A stretch of 40,079 nucleotides of DNA from Yoonia sp. GTDB lineage: Bacteria; Pseudomonadota; Alphaproteobacteria; Rhodobacterales; Rhodobacteraceae. Positions 27,495 through 36,236 of the stretch are shown in pieces (the stretch's first letter is position 1; each line of letters begins with the position of its first letter). A program made the position numbers and the translations under genes. The stretch lies in contig JAGSGF010000028.1 in assembly GCA_023955335.1 (NCBI GenBank), positions 1-40,079 on the forward strand, read 5' to 3'. The notes beneath the pieces were generated by a model. It ran no database searches. It was not told the origin of the DNA and saw only the letters and a list, made by a program, of their open reading frames with translations.

Positions 27495-28463
27495 ATGCGT
27501 CTGAAACTGGTTCGCGAAAACACATCTATCGACTTCTTTTCCAAGGCGCGCATCTGGCTCGGTATCTCGTTGGTCATGATGGTCGTCGCTCTTGGGTCGT
27601 TTTTGATCCAAGGGCTCAACTACGGTATCGATTTCCAAGGCGGCACAAGCATCCGAACACAGTCCGAAGTGGTTGTGGATGTGGCGGCATACCGCGCAGC
27701 ACTCGTGCCGTTAGAGCTTGGCGATGTGTCCATCACCGAAGTGTTCGACCCCAACTTTGCCGATGACCAAAACGTGGCCATGGTCCGTATCCAAGCCCAA
27801 GCGGGTGAAGAAAGCGTGACAAATGAAACCATCACAGCTGTCCAAGATGCATTGCGCGGTGTGACACCAAACATCACATTCCCATCGGTCGAATCGGTTG
27901 GGCCAAAGGTATCTGGCGAGCTGATTAAGACGGCATTTATCGCGGTTGCCTTGGCTGTTGTGGCGATCTTGCTGTATATCTGGATGCGGTTCGAATGGCA
28001 GTTTGCGGTTGGCGCTGTTTTGGCGTTGGCCCATGATGTTGCCCTGACAATCGGGATATTCTCGGAACTGCAGATTAAGTTTGACCTCGCGATTATCGCG
28101 GCACTTTTGACCATCGTAGGCTATTCGATCAACGATACGGTCATCGTGTTTGACCGCGTACGGGAAAACCTGCGCAAGTATAAGAAATTGCCGCTAAAAG
28201 ACGTGTTGAACACATCTATCAATGAAACGCTCTCGCGGACGTTGATGACATCCCTAACGACGATGTTGGCACTGCTTGCGTTGTTCATCTTGGGTGGCGA
28301 CGTGATCCGTGGGTTCGTATTTGCGATGATGTGGGGCGTATTGATCGGGACTTATTCGTCGATCTTTGTGGCCTCAACTGTGCTGTTGGTTCTGGGCGTA
28401 AAGCGTGATTGGTCCAAGCCTGACAACACAGCGGGCACCCAATTTTCCAACGTCGACGCTTAG
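27495..28463 (+). CDS. secF: protein translocase subunit SecF
   Basis: A 322-aa partner of SecD with six membrane helices. Signatures are LNYGIDFQGGTSIRTQ in the first periplasmic part, and in the membrane part IWMRFEWQFAVGAVLALAHD, YSINDTVIVFDRVRENLRK and NETLSRTLMTSLTTMLALLA. The gap after secD is a single base, and the next gene follows after 12 nt with a ribosome binding site that overlaps the secF stop. Confidence 0.97.
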   Translation: MRLKLVRENTSIDFFSKARIWLGISLVMMVVALGSFLIQGLNYGIDFQGGTSIRTQSEVVVDVAAYRAALVPLELGDVSITEVFDPNFADDQNVAMVRIQAQAGEESVTNETITAVQDALRGVTPNITFPSVESVGPKVSGELIKTAFIAVALAVVAILLYIWMRFEWQFAVGAVLALAHDVALTIGIFSELQIKFDLAIIAALLTIVGYSINDTVIVFDRVRENLRKYKKLPLKDVLNTSINETLSRTLMTSLTTMLALLALFILGGDVIRGFVFAMMWGVLIGTYSSIFVASTVLLVLGVKRDWSKPDNTAGTQFSNVDA

Positions 28464-28475
28464 GGTGAAACTGAT

Positions 28476-28829
28476 ATGCGCCTGAACGAAATTCGCTTTG
28501 ATAACAGCTTGCCAATTGACGGCTATGGGCCGGGGTTCTTTCGTGTGGGCGGTACTGTTCACAAGGGTATAATCGTCGTTACCCCGCAAGGCGTTAAGCC
28601 TTGGGGCGGGTTCGACGACACGCAGGCATTGCTTGATTTAGCTGAAATTGTGGATGTCATCTTTGTGGGAACGGGGGCTGATGTGGCCCATTTACCCGCT
28701 GATTTCCGCAGCATTTTTGACGAAGCAGGTATTGGAATCGAGCCCATGGCGTCACCTGCAGCCTGCCGGACCTACAATGTTTTGTTGTCTGAAGGGCGTC
28801 GCGTCGCGGCAGCCCTGTTGCCGGTGTAG
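28476..28829 (+). CDS. Mth938/NDUFAF3-like domain protein
   Basis: A 117-aa protein matching the Mth938-like family (DUF498), related to mitochondrial complex I assembly factor NDUFAF3. Conserved pieces are YGPGFFRVGGTVHKGIIVV, the KPWGGF segment, EIVDVIFVGTGADVAHLP and IGIEPMASPAACRTYNVLLS. The gene between secF and ccm genes, or next to secDF, is a recurring alphaproteobacterial arrangement. AGGGTGA overlapping the secF stop is its ribosome binding site. The biochemical role in bacteria is unknown. Confidence 0.88.
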   Translation: MRLNEIRFDNSLPIDGYGPGFFRVGGTVHKGIIVVTPQGVKPWGGFDDTQALLDLAEIVDVIFVGTGADVAHLPADFRSIFDEAGIGIEPMASPAACRTYNVLLSEGRRVAAALLPV

Positions 28830-28832
28830 GCG

Positions 28833-29447
28833 GTGCTGTCGGTCCAAAATCTGGCTGTGGCGCGCGGTGGCGCGACTGTGCTGACAGGACTGACGTTTGA
28901 TGTGCCTTCAGGCGCGGCTCTTATTTTGCGAGGTCCTAATGGCGTCGGGAAAACGACGTTGTTGCGCACGTTGGCTGGACTACAAGACGCCGTTGCTGGC
29001 CGCTTTGATTACCCTGCAGATGAGGGCGCTTATGCCAGTCATGCCGACGCGGTGAAATCTGCACTGACCGTTGAAGAAAACTTACAGTTCTGGGCGGATA
29101 TCTACGGCAATTCGGTGTCTGATGCGATCTGGGATCAATTCGATATTCGCGACTTGCGGACTCGAATCGCAGGCACGTTGTCAGCGGGGCAAAAGCGGCG
29201 ACTGGGGTTGGCCCGTCTGGGTGTGATCAAGCGCAAGGTGTTGTTTTTGGACGAACCAACCGTATCGCTTGATGGTTTCTCTGTGCGGCTTTTCGCCGAT
29301 TATCTGCGCGATCAGCATTTGGCACAGGGCGGTATTGCGGTCATTGCGACCCACATCGATCTTGATCTGGCAGCGACAACGCTAGAGCTGGAGCCATTCG
29401 CCGCAACAGATCATCAACCAGACAATGGCGACGAGGCATTTTTATGA
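28833..29447 (+). CDS. ccmA: haem exporter ATPase CcmA
   Basis: A GTG start at 28833 follows the preceding stop by 3 nt; no in-frame ATG comes before the Walker A motif, and the family N-terminus (LSVQNLAVARGG) begins here. The 204-aa ABC ATPase has Walker A RGPNGVGKTTLLRTLAGL, signature LSAGQKRRLGLARL, Walker B VLFLDEPTVSLD and H-loop ATHID. CcmA works with CcmB, CcmC and CcmD to release haem-loaded CcmE for cytochrome c assembly. The stop overlaps the ccmB start as ATGA. Confidence 0.94.
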   Translation: MLSVQNLAVARGGATVLTGLTFDVPSGAALILRGPNGVGKTTLLRTLAGLQDAVAGRFDYPADEGAYASHADAVKSALTVEENLQFWADIYGNSVSDAIWDQFDIRDLRTRIAGTLSAGQKRRLGLARLGVIKRKVLFLDEPTVSLDGFSVRLFADYLRDQHLAQGGIAVIATHIDLDLAATTLELEPFAATDHQPDNGDEAFL

Positions 29448-30100
29448 TCGCGCTTTTGCGCCGTGATTTGATGTTGGCCACGCGCGCTGGGGGCGGATTC
29501 GGGCTTGGGCTCGTGTTCTTTTTGATCGTTGTCGTGCTAGTGCCATTTGGAGTCGGGCCGGAAACCGCGATTTTGTCGCGGATCGCACCCGGGATATTGT
29601 GGGTTGCGGCGCTGCTGGCGGCCTTGCTGTCGCTTGACCGTATCTTTGCGCTTGATCATGAAGACGGCACGCTCACCTTGCTTGCAACCGCGCCAATTCC
29701 GCTTGAGGCGGTCGCAGTGGTTAAGGCTGCAGCGCATTGGCTTACGACGGGAGTGCCATTGGCCATCGCCGCACCGGTTCTGGGCGTTTTGTTGCATCTT
29801 GACCCGAGCGCATTTGTGCTTGTCATTGTGACGTTACTGTTGGGCACACCGGCCTTATCGGTTATTGGCACCTTTGGGGCGGCTTTGACTGTTGGTGTCA
29901 GACGCGGTGGGTTACTTTTGTCGCTTATCGTGTTGCCACTTTATGTGCCGACGTTGATATTCGGGGCTGAGGCGGTAAGGCGTGGCGTAGACGGATTAGA
30001 TCCCGCAACTCCGCTTTTGATGCTAGGTGGGATCACGGCAGGGGCAGTTGCGCTCCTACCATTTGCAACTGCGGCAGTTTTGCGCATGAACTTGCGTTGA
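29444..30100 (+). CDS. ccmB: haem exporter membrane protein CcmB
   Basis: A 218-aa membrane protein with six helices. The N-terminus MIALLRRDLMLATRAGGG and the segments FFLIVVVLVPFGVGPE and ILSRIAPGILWVAALLAALL are typical of CcmB, as are the LDRIFALDHEDGTLTLLA loop and LLLSLIVLPLYVPTLIFGA. It is coupled to ccmA by a 4-nt ATGA overlap and pairs with CcmA as its membrane partner. Confidence 0.94.
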   Translation: MIALLRRDLMLATRAGGGFGLGLVFFLIVVVLVPFGVGPETAILSRIAPGILWVAALLAALLSLDRIFALDHEDGTLTLLATAPIPLEAVAVVKAAAHWLTTGVPLAIAAPVLGVLLHLDPSAFVLVIVTLLLGTPALSVIGTFGAALTVGVRRGGLLLSLIVLPLYVPTLIFGAEAVRRGVDGLDPATPLLMLGGITAGAVALLPFATAAVLRMNLR

Positions 30101-30131
30101 ACAGCACAGCACAGAGGGCTATGTGACAATC

Positions 30132-30857
30132 ATGTCGATGTGGGGATATGCAAATCCGAAACGGTTTATGGGCTGGACTGGCCCTGTTTTACCGTGGGCG
30201 TTTGGCGGCGCTGCCGTCTGCCTAAGTGTGGGCCTTATCTGGGGCTTTTTCTTTACGCCCGATGAATTGCGGCAAGGGTCGACGGTCAAGATAATTTACT
30301 TACATGTCCCCGCGGCGCTTATGGCGATCAATGCGTGGATTATGATGTTGGTCACTTCGCTTATCTGGTTGGTGCGCAGGCATCACGTATCAGCGCTTGC
30401 AGCCAAGGCAGCGGCACCTGTGGGGGTAGCAATGACGCTGATTGCGCTTGCTACCGGCGCTATCTGGGGTCAACCGATGTGGGGGACATATTGGGCGTGG
30501 GATCCGCGCCTGACGTCATTCCTGATCTTGTTTCTATTCTATCTTGGCTACATGGCGCTTTGGGCGGCGATTGATGATCCCGATACTGCGGCGGATTTGA
30601 CGTCTGTTTTGTGCATGGTTGGATCTGTGTTTGCGCTGCTGTCGCGCTACGCTGTCAATTTTTGGAACCAAGGGCTGCACCAAGGGGCGTCGCTGTCGTT
30701 GGACAAAGAAGAAAACGTGGCTGACGTGTTTTATCAGCCGTTACTGTTTGCGATCGCAGGGTTCGTGTTGCTGTTTTTCGCACTTGTTTTAATGCGGACC
30801 CGCACGGAAATCCGCATACGCCGCCTGCGTGCTTTGATCCGCAGAGAAGGACAATGA
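30132..30857 (+). CDS. ccmC: haem handling protein CcmC
   Basis: I place the start at ATG 30132 (MSMWGYANPKRF), where the family usually begins; a GTG at 30123 is closer to the AGAGGG ribosome binding site (30113-30118) and is a real alternative adding three residues. The 241-aa protein has six membrane helices, the tryptophan-rich motif MWGTYWAWDPRLTSFLILF, and the periplasmic His contexts IIYLHVPAALMAI and FWNQGLHQGASLSL. CcmC loads haem onto CcmE. Its stop overlaps the ccmD start. Confidence 0.94.
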   Translation: MSMWGYANPKRFMGWTGPVLPWAFGGAAVCLSVGLIWGFFFTPDELRQGSTVKIIYLHVPAALMAINAWIMMLVTSLIWLVRRHHVSALAAKAAAPVGVAMTLIALATGAIWGQPMWGTYWAWDPRLTSFLILFLFYLGYMALWAAIDDPDTAADLTSVLCMVGSVFALLSRYAVNFWNQGLHQGASLSLDKEENVADVFYQPLLFAIAGFVLLFFALVLMRTRTEIRIRRLRALIRREGQ

Positions 30858-31006
30858 TGCCTGATCTTGGAAAATACGCCGTCGAGGTGCTTTTGGCTTA
30901 CGGTGTGAGCATCGCGATTTTGGTGACGCTGGTTGTGGTGAGTTGGCAGCAGTCACGACGGATACGTCGTGACCTTGAAGCCGCCGAGGATCGCAAAAAT
31001 GGCTAG
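30854..31006 (+). CDS. ccmD: haem exporter protein CcmD
   Basis: A 50-aa protein: MMPDLGKYAVEVLLAYGVS, a single membrane segment (IAILVTLVVVSWQQ) and a basic cytoplasmic tail (SRRIRRDLEAAEDRKNG). This is the CcmD pattern, which stabilises CcmC and CcmE. The ATG at 30854 overlaps the ccmC stop as ATGA; the next codon is also ATG and may be used. The last 8 nt overlap ccmG. Position between ccmC and ccmG confirms the call. Confidence 0.92.
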   Translation: MMPDLGKYAVEVLLAYGVSIAILVTLVVVSWQQSRRIRRDLEAAEDRKNG

Positions 31007-31538
31007 GTTGTCGCCGATGATGCTTGCGCCGCCTGTCCTGTTTGCGGCTCTTGCAGGCCTATTTTTGGCAGGCATGATGCGCGATAATGTCGATGAATTG
31101 CCGTCCACATTTGTCGGACAGCAAGCGCCCGAAGTCGCACCAGAGCCGGTACCCGGTACAGTGCTGCTTACGGGTGTCGATCTACGTGACGGCAAAATCA
31201 CGATCCTGAATTTCTGGGCCAGTTGGTGTCCGCCGTGCCGTGCCGAGCATCCGACATTGCTAGATCTGAAGGCTCAAGGATACCGCGTTGCAGGCCTGAA
31301 TTTCCGCGATGAGGCTGATAACGCCGCTGAGTATCTGGCAGAGGATGGAAATCCGTTTTTTGCGACGGGGTTTGACCCACGGGGACGCACGGCGATTGAC
31401 TGGGGGGTGACTGCCCCGCCGGAGACATTCATCGTTGCGGGTGACGGGACCGTTTTGTTCCGCTTTGCTGGGCCTTTGATCGGGTCCGACTATGAACAGC
31501 GGTTTTTGCCAGCGTTGCGCGCTGCTGAAGGTCAATGA
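30999..31538 (+). CDS. ccmG: periplasmic thiol:disulfide reductase CcmG (DsbE)
   Basis: The ATG at 30999 lies inside the end of ccmD with GAGGA upstream. The 179-aa protein has an N-terminal membrane anchor (LAPPVLFAALAGLFLAGMM), then a thioredoxin fold with active site NFWASWCPPCRAEHPTLLDL. The cis-Pro region GVTAPPETFIVAGDGTVLFR and the acidic GLNFRDEADNA loop follow. CcmG keeps the apocytochrome CxxCH thiols reduced before haem ligation. It is the last gene of the sec-ccm operon and is followed by a strong terminator. Confidence 0.95.
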   Translation: MARLSPMMLAPPVLFAALAGLFLAGMMRDNVDELPSTFVGQQAPEVAPEPVPGTVLLTGVDLRDGKITILNFWASWCPPCRAEHPTLLDLKAQGYRVAGLNFRDEADNAAEYLAEDGNPFFATGFDPRGRTAIDWGVTAPPETFIVAGDGTVLFRFAGPLIGSDYEQRFLPALRAAEGQ

Positions 31539-31577
31539 CAGCGGCTTACGCCGCAGATTTCATTATTTTGTAACGTG

Positions 31578-31616
31578 AACCGCGCTGTTTCAGTCCGCAA
31601 CAGGCGGTTGTTTTTT
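31578..31616 (+). terminator. rho-independent terminator of the yajC-secDF-ccm operon
   Basis: AACCGC-G-CTGTT (31578-31589) pairs with AACAG-GCGGTT (31599-31609), eleven base pairs with one bulged G and a 9-nt loop, followed by GTTTTTT (31610-31616). A smaller hairpin GCGGC-TTAC-GCCGC at 31541-31554 precedes it. Confidence 0.85.
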
Positions 31617-31660
31617 ACGCGCTGTTGATGCCTTGGGCAGGGATAACCTGAACTACAAAG

Positions 31661-31695
31661 ACAAAGGGCCCGCAGATGGTCTGCGGGCCCTTTGT
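31661..31695 (-). terminator. perfect 16-bp hairpin terminating acnA
   Basis: ACAAAGGGCCCGCAGA (31661-31676) and its exact reverse complement (31680-31695) enclose a 3-nt loop, 5 nt beyond the acnA stop on the minus strand. The A/T ends give a usable U-rich tail in both directions, so it may also back up the sec-ccm terminator on the plus strand. Confidence 0.85.
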
Positions 31696-31699
31696 TGTT

Positions 31700-34390
31700 T
31701 TAGGACGCTTTTGCGAGGTTGCGCAGCACGTAGTGCAGCACACCGCCGTTTTCGACGTATTCAATCTCGACTGCAGTATCGATCCGGCATTTGACTGTGA
31801 TATCTTTTGTCTCACCGTTTGCAAATGTGATCGAGGCGGTCATGTTTTGCAGTGGTTTGACCGCATCTAGGCCGAGGATCGTAACCGTTTCGTCACCTGT
31901 CAGGCCCAAAGACGTTCGGTTGTCGCCACCTGTGAATTCGAACGGAACCACGCCCATCCCAACAAGGTTGGACCGGTGAATACGTTCAAAGTTTTCTGCG
32001 ATCACAGCTTTGACGCCGAGCAGGGCGGTGCCTTTTGCGGCCCAGTCACGCGATGACCCTGCACCATATTGTTCACCTGCGAAGACGACCAGAGGTGTGC
32101 CTGCCTCTTGGTGCGCCATGGCCGCGTCAAAGATAGACGACTGCGTGCCATCGGGACCTTTGGTATAGCCGCCTTCGACGCCGTCGAGCATCTCGTTCTT
32201 GATACGAATGTTGGCGAATGTGCCGCGCATCATGACCTCATGGTTGCCCCGACGTGATCCGTAGGAGTTAAACTCGCGCGCAGGCACTTGGCGGTCGATA
32301 AGATACTGACCCGCTGGCGTGGTGTCTTTGAACGAGCCCGCTGGAGAAATATGGTCGGTTGTGACCATGTCGCCCAGAACGGCCAGAACCTTGGCGTTTT
32401 CGACGTTCTGGATCGTGCCTGCGTCCTTGGACATGCCGCGGAAGTAGGGCGGGTTTTGCACGTAAGTTGACGCCGCTGGCCAGTCGTAGGTTTCACTGTC
32501 AGTGGTCTCGACGGCTTGCCACTTTTCGTCGCCTTTGAAGACATCCGCATATTTCTTGAGGAACGCGTCGCGGGTGACTGTTTTCTCGACCAGCGCGTTG
32601 ATTTCGGTCGATGTGGGCCAGATGTCTTTTAGGTAGACGTCATTGCCATCGCGGTCTTGGCCGATTGGGTCAGAGGCAAGGTTAATGTCCATGGTCCCAG
32701 CCAGCGCATATGCGACAACCAGTGGCGGTGAAGCCAAATAGTTGGCGCGCACATCGGGCGAAATGCGCCCTTCGAAGTTACGGTTACCGGACAGGACAGA
32801 TGTCGCGACCAGATCACCTGTCGCGATGGCGTCAGAGATTTCTTTTTGCAGCGGGCCAGAGTTGCCGATGCAGGTCGTGCAGCCGTAACCAACAAGGTTA
32901 AAGCCAATCTTATCAAGGTCTTCTTGCAGGCCTGCAGCCTCGAGGTATTCCGACACAACCTGTGATCCAGGCGCGAGGGATGTCTTGACCCAAGGCTTGC
33001 GGTCCATGCCCAATGCGGCGGCTTTACGTGCTACAAGGCCCGCGCCAATCATGACGTATGGGTTGGATGTGTTGGTGCACGACGTGATCGACGCGATCAC
33101 AACCTTGCCGGATTCCAGCGTGTAGTCTTCGCCAGCGACGGCCACTTCCTTGCCCATTGGGCGTTTGAAAGTGGTTTCCATCTCGTTTGCAAACGCGGAC
33201 TTTGCGTTGGTCAGTGCCACGTAGTCCTGTGGACGTTTAGGGCCTGAAATCGCAGGCACAATCGTACCCATGTCGAGCGACATTGTCGTGGTGTAGACTG
33301 GTGCGTAATCTGCGCCACGCCAGAAACCGTTTTCCTTTGCGTAGGCTTCGACCAGTGCAATCCGGTCTTCGTCACGGCCAGTGTTGCGCAGGTACCGCAG
33401 GGTCTCGCCGTCGATTGGGAAGAAGCCGCATGTTGCGCCATACTCCGGGGCCATGTTGGCGATTGTCGCACGGTCGGCCAGCGGCAGAACGTCCAAACCA
33501 GCGCCGTAGAATTCGACGAATTTGCCAACAACGCCGAGGCCGCGGAGCATTTCGACGACTTTCAGAACCAAATCGGTGCCTGTGGTGCCTTCGACCATCT
33601 GACCTGTCAGCTCAAAGCCGACAACTTCAGGGATCAGCATGGACACGGGTTGGCCCAGCATCGCGGCTTCAGCCTCAATGCCGCCAACGCCCCAACCAAG
33701 AACAGCAAGGCCGTTCACCATTGTTGTGTGGCTGTCTGTGCCGACAAGCGTGTCAGGATAGGCGACTTCTTCGCCGTTTTGGTCGGTATCCGTCCAAACG
33801 GTCTGAGACAGATACTCAAGGTTCACCTGATGGCAGATGCCTGTGCCCGGTGGCACAACGCGGAAGTTGTTGAAAGCGCCTTGGCCCCATTTCAGGAACT
33901 GGTAACGCTCCATGTTACGCTCGTATTCGCGGTCAACGTTCATCTGGAACGCACGTGGCTGGCCGAATTCATCGATCATGACCGAATGGTCGATGACCAG
34001 ATCAACAGGGTTGAGCGGGTTAATCTGCTGGGCGTCGCCACCCAAGGCCACAATGCCGTCGCGCATCGCGGCAAGGTCAACCACGGCTGGAACGCCTGTG
34101 AAATCTTGCATCAGCACGCGGGCAGGGCGGTACGCGATCTCGCGGGGGTTTTTACCACCATTTGCGGCCCATTCGGAAAACGCCTTAATGTCGTCGACGG
34201 ACACGGAAAAGCCGCCATCCTCAAAGCGCAGCAGATTTTCCAACACAACTTTCAACGCGGCGGGCAGCTTGGAAAAGTCACCAAGGCCAGCATCTTGGGC
34301 CGCGGCAATTGAATAATATGAAACGGACTGGGACCCAGCGGTAAGTTTTCTGCGGGTCTTGGCTGTATCGTGGCCGACTGTAATGGTCAT
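31700..34390 (-). CDS. acnA: aconitate hydratase AcnA
   Basis: An 896-aa aconitase of the AcnA/IRP1 type. Iron-sulfur and active-site motifs are VGTDSHTTMVNGLAVLGWG, ASITSCTNTSNPYVMIGAG, VGYGCTTCIGNSGPLQKEI (the two Cys of the 4Fe-4S cluster with the Cys of SCTNTSNP) and SVLSGNRNFEGRISPDV. The C-terminal swivelling domain contains GEQYGAGSSRDWAAKG. It interconverts citrate and isocitrate in the TCA cycle. AGGGA is 8 nt before the ATG. The hairpin directly after the stop is its terminator. Confidence 0.97.
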   Translation of the reverse strand: MTITVGHDTAKTRRKLTAGSQSVSYYSIAAAQDAGLGDFSKLPAALKVVLENLLRFEDGGFSVSVDDIKAFSEWAANGGKNPREIAYRPARVLMQDFTGVPAVVDLAAMRDGIVALGGDAQQINPLNPVDLVIDHSVMIDEFGQPRAFQMNVDREYERNMERYQFLKWGQGAFNNFRVVPPGTGICHQVNLEYLSQTVWTDTDQNGEEVAYPDTLVGTDSHTTMVNGLAVLGWGVGGIEAEAAMLGQPVSMLIPEVVGFELTGQMVEGTTGTDLVLKVVEMLRGLGVVGKFVEFYGAGLDVLPLADRATIANMAPEYGATCGFFPIDGETLRYLRNTGRDEDRIALVEAYAKENGFWRGADYAPVYTTTMSLDMGTIVPAISGPKRPQDYVALTNAKSAFANEMETTFKRPMGKEVAVAGEDYTLESGKVVIASITSCTNTSNPYVMIGAGLVARKAAALGMDRKPWVKTSLAPGSQVVSEYLEAAGLQEDLDKIGFNLVGYGCTTCIGNSGPLQKEISDAIATGDLVATSVLSGNRNFEGRISPDVRANYLASPPLVVAYALAGTMDINLASDPIGQDRDGNDVYLKDIWPTSTEINALVEKTVTRDAFLKKYADVFKGDEKWQAVETTDSETYDWPAASTYVQNPPYFRGMSKDAGTIQNVENAKVLAVLGDMVTTDHISPAGSFKDTTPAGQYLIDRQVPAREFNSYGSRRGNHEVMMRGTFANIRIKNEMLDGVEGGYTKGPDGTQSSIFDAAMAHQEAGTPLVVFAGEQYGAGSSRDWAAKGTALLGVKAVIAENFERIHRSNLVGMGVVPFEFTGGDNRTSLGLTGDETVTILGLDAVKPLQNMTASITFANGETKDITVKCRIDTAVEIEYVENGGVLHYVLRNLAKAS

Positions 34391-34623
34391 TGGCTATTCC
34401 CTTTTTAGGCGCTTGTCAGGATGATTAAGTGGCTTTTGCCCCATACGGGCGTTGTTTTCAAGGGCTGGTTGGTATTTTGTATACCGTTGCACACCGAAAT
34501 CCACCTTACGGTGTATGAATGGGGCCAAAACTGAAACATCACACACGAAACCCTCGCATTTCCTTGATTGGTCATTTCAGGGAATTCTGAATAGACCATG
34601 AACACCGGTGGAAAAAAATTGGG
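34391..34623. promoter_or_regulatory. divergent intergenic region of acnA and the DUF1223 gene, with a dyad
   Basis: These 233 nt hold no gene and are AT-richer than their surroundings. ACACCG (34491-34496) and CGGTGT (34509-34514) form an inverted repeat with a 12-nt spacer, a possible operator or hairpin in the acnA leader. Promoters for both genes must be here, but I see no convincing -35/-10 pair. Confidence 0.35.
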
Positions 34624-35328
34624 ATGGACATGCGGCACTTTTTGACAGCACTCGCCTTTTGGGGCGCAATCGGGGTGACGCCAGTTGCGGCGCAAGACAA
34701 CAAAGTTGTCGTTGAACTGTATACATCTCAGGGCTGTTCATCTTGTCCGCCTGCTGACGCTTTGCTGCATGATCTGGCGGGGCGGTCTGATGTGATCGCG
34801 CTTGCGCTACACGTTGATTATTGGGATTATTTGGGCTGGAAAGACAATTTTGGCCGTCCTGCCTTTACTGCGCGCCAGCATGCCTATGCCCGCGCGGCCA
34901 ATGCGACGACGGTCTATACACCGCAGATGGTCATTGGTGGCAAAGATCACGTCATTGGGTCCAAGGCGATGGAAATCATGGACCGTGTGGCGCAGCATCG
35001 TAACGTGGCTGACTTGATCGCGATCACCCTGACGCGAAACGGTGATGCGGTCCTCATCAACGCCCAGTCAAATGCGGGGCTGCTTGGTAACCTTATCGTG
35101 CAAGTCGTGCGGTACACGCCTGAAGAAACAGTGGCCATCAAACGCGGCGAAAATGCTGGTAAGACAATCAGTTACAGTAACATCGTGTACAGGTGGGACT
35201 CGGTCGGCCGGTGGGACGGATCACATCCACTGGCGATAACCGCATCTGCGGCAGGGGCCGATCCGGTGGTTGTGATCATTCAAGCGGACCAGCACGGCCC
35301 AATCCTGGCAGCCGCTGAAATTCGCTAG
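34624..35328 (+). CDS. DUF1223 thioredoxin-like periplasmic protein
   Basis: A 234-aa protein with a signal peptide (RHFLTALAFWGAIGVTPVAA, cleavage after AQ), then the DUF1223 signature VVELYTSQGCSSCPPADALL, with the thioredoxin-like C-x-x-C, and HVDYWDYLGWKDNFGRPAFT. The VYTPQMVIGGKDHVIGS segment is also typical. The fold suggests a thiol-active periplasmic protein, but the function of the family is not known. ATG at 34630 is an alternative start with GGGA closer by. The stop overlaps that of the LpxL-like gene within CTAG. Confidence 0.85.
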   Translation: MDMRHFLTALAFWGAIGVTPVAAQDNKVVVELYTSQGCSSCPPADALLHDLAGRSDVIALALHVDYWDYLGWKDNFGRPAFTARQHAYARAANATTVYTPQMVIGGKDHVIGSKAMEIMDRVAQHRNVADLIAITLTRNGDAVLINAQSNAGLLGNLIVQVVRYTPEETVAIKRGENAGKTISYSNIVYRWDSVGRWDGSHPLAITASAAGADPVVVIIQADQHGPILAAAEIR

Positions 35329-36209
35329 GGCGCGTTTTTCCACCGACGGTGAACCCAAAACCATTGATCGGGGTGGTCGGTGACCTTGTCGGTCAATCTG
35401 TCAGTCATGGTCTGCATCATCTGTGCAGGTGCCGCGTGCGCAATCGGTGATTGGACATCCACATCAAAAGTTAATCCATCAGCACGGCGGGTTCCAAAGT
35501 ACGGCACGACCAGCGCATCAAGCTTGATCGCAAGATCCGCAGCTGACGTGGCCGTGTTGGCAGGCTTTCCCATAAATGTGATAGGCAGGCCCTTTTTATT
35601 TGCCACATCAAACAGCAACGTGCCCATACCGCCGGATTTCAGATGCCGTGCAAATCCCATTGTTCCGCGTCTGCCCTGTTCAAAAACAGGTCCGCCCCAT
35701 GCCGTCATTGTGGGCGCGTAATGGGCGTTGAAATAGGCGTTTGTCATTGGGCGGTACAAACCGCCAATATTGTATCCCATGCGGGTTAGGATGTGGCGGG
35801 GGGCTTCGTGATTTCCGAAATGTCCGGTGACAAAGATGACGGGGCGGCCATCTGCTTTTGCCTGTGCCACTGCACCCAGACCGTCACCCGTCGGTGTGGT
35901 CGCGGCAAGGCGATGACCAAATTCAGCCCAACTGTAGTTCTCAATCAAGGTGCGGCCAAAGTTGTCGCAAACGCCATCCGCCGTCTGTCTGCGCACGTCT
36001 ACCGGCATATCGGGATAGATCATCGCGAGGTTAGCCTCGGCGCGCCGTCTATATCCGGCAATCGGGCCAATAGCGCGCCGTAACGCAGCCCCCATAAATG
36101 GAACACGCCGGGCATAGGGCAACCGCAGCGCCGTTCCGATCAACCCACGCAAAGCGCGGTCAACAAGCCAATCAGCGGCAGAGCCTTTGGGGGACGGGGG
36201 CGTAGTCAT
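35325..36209 (-). CDS. LpxL/HtrB-like lipid A acyltransferase
   Basis: A 294-aa protein of the lysophospholipid/lauroyl acyltransferase family. The catalytic H-x-x-x-x-E lies in VTGHFGNHEAPRHIL. Further pieces are RRRAEANLAMIYPDMP, FGRTLIENYSWAEF, LYRPMTNAYFNAHY and the C-terminal HPDQWFWVHRRWK that is diagnostic of LpxL-type enzymes. It adds secondary acyl chains to lipid A precursors at the inner membrane. It is the last gene of a minus-strand run, starting 27 nt after the nitrile-hydratase-like alpha gene. Confidence 0.87.
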   Translation of the reverse strand: MTTPPSPKGSAADWLVDRALRGLIGTALRLPYARRVPFMGAALRRAIGPIAGYRRRAEANLAMIYPDMPVDVRRQTADGVCDNFGRTLIENYSWAEFGHRLAATTPTGDGLGAVAQAKADGRPVIFVTGHFGNHEAPRHILTRMGYNIGGLYRPMTNAYFNAHYAPTMTAWGGPVFEQGRRGTMGFARHLKSGGMGTLLFDVANKKGLPITFMGKPANTATSAADLAIKLDALVVPYFGTRRADGLTFDVDVQSPIAHAAPAQMMQTMTDRLTDKVTDHPDQWFWVHRRWKNAP

Positions 36210-36236
36210 ACAAGCCAGATACGCAAGCTGGTGCCG

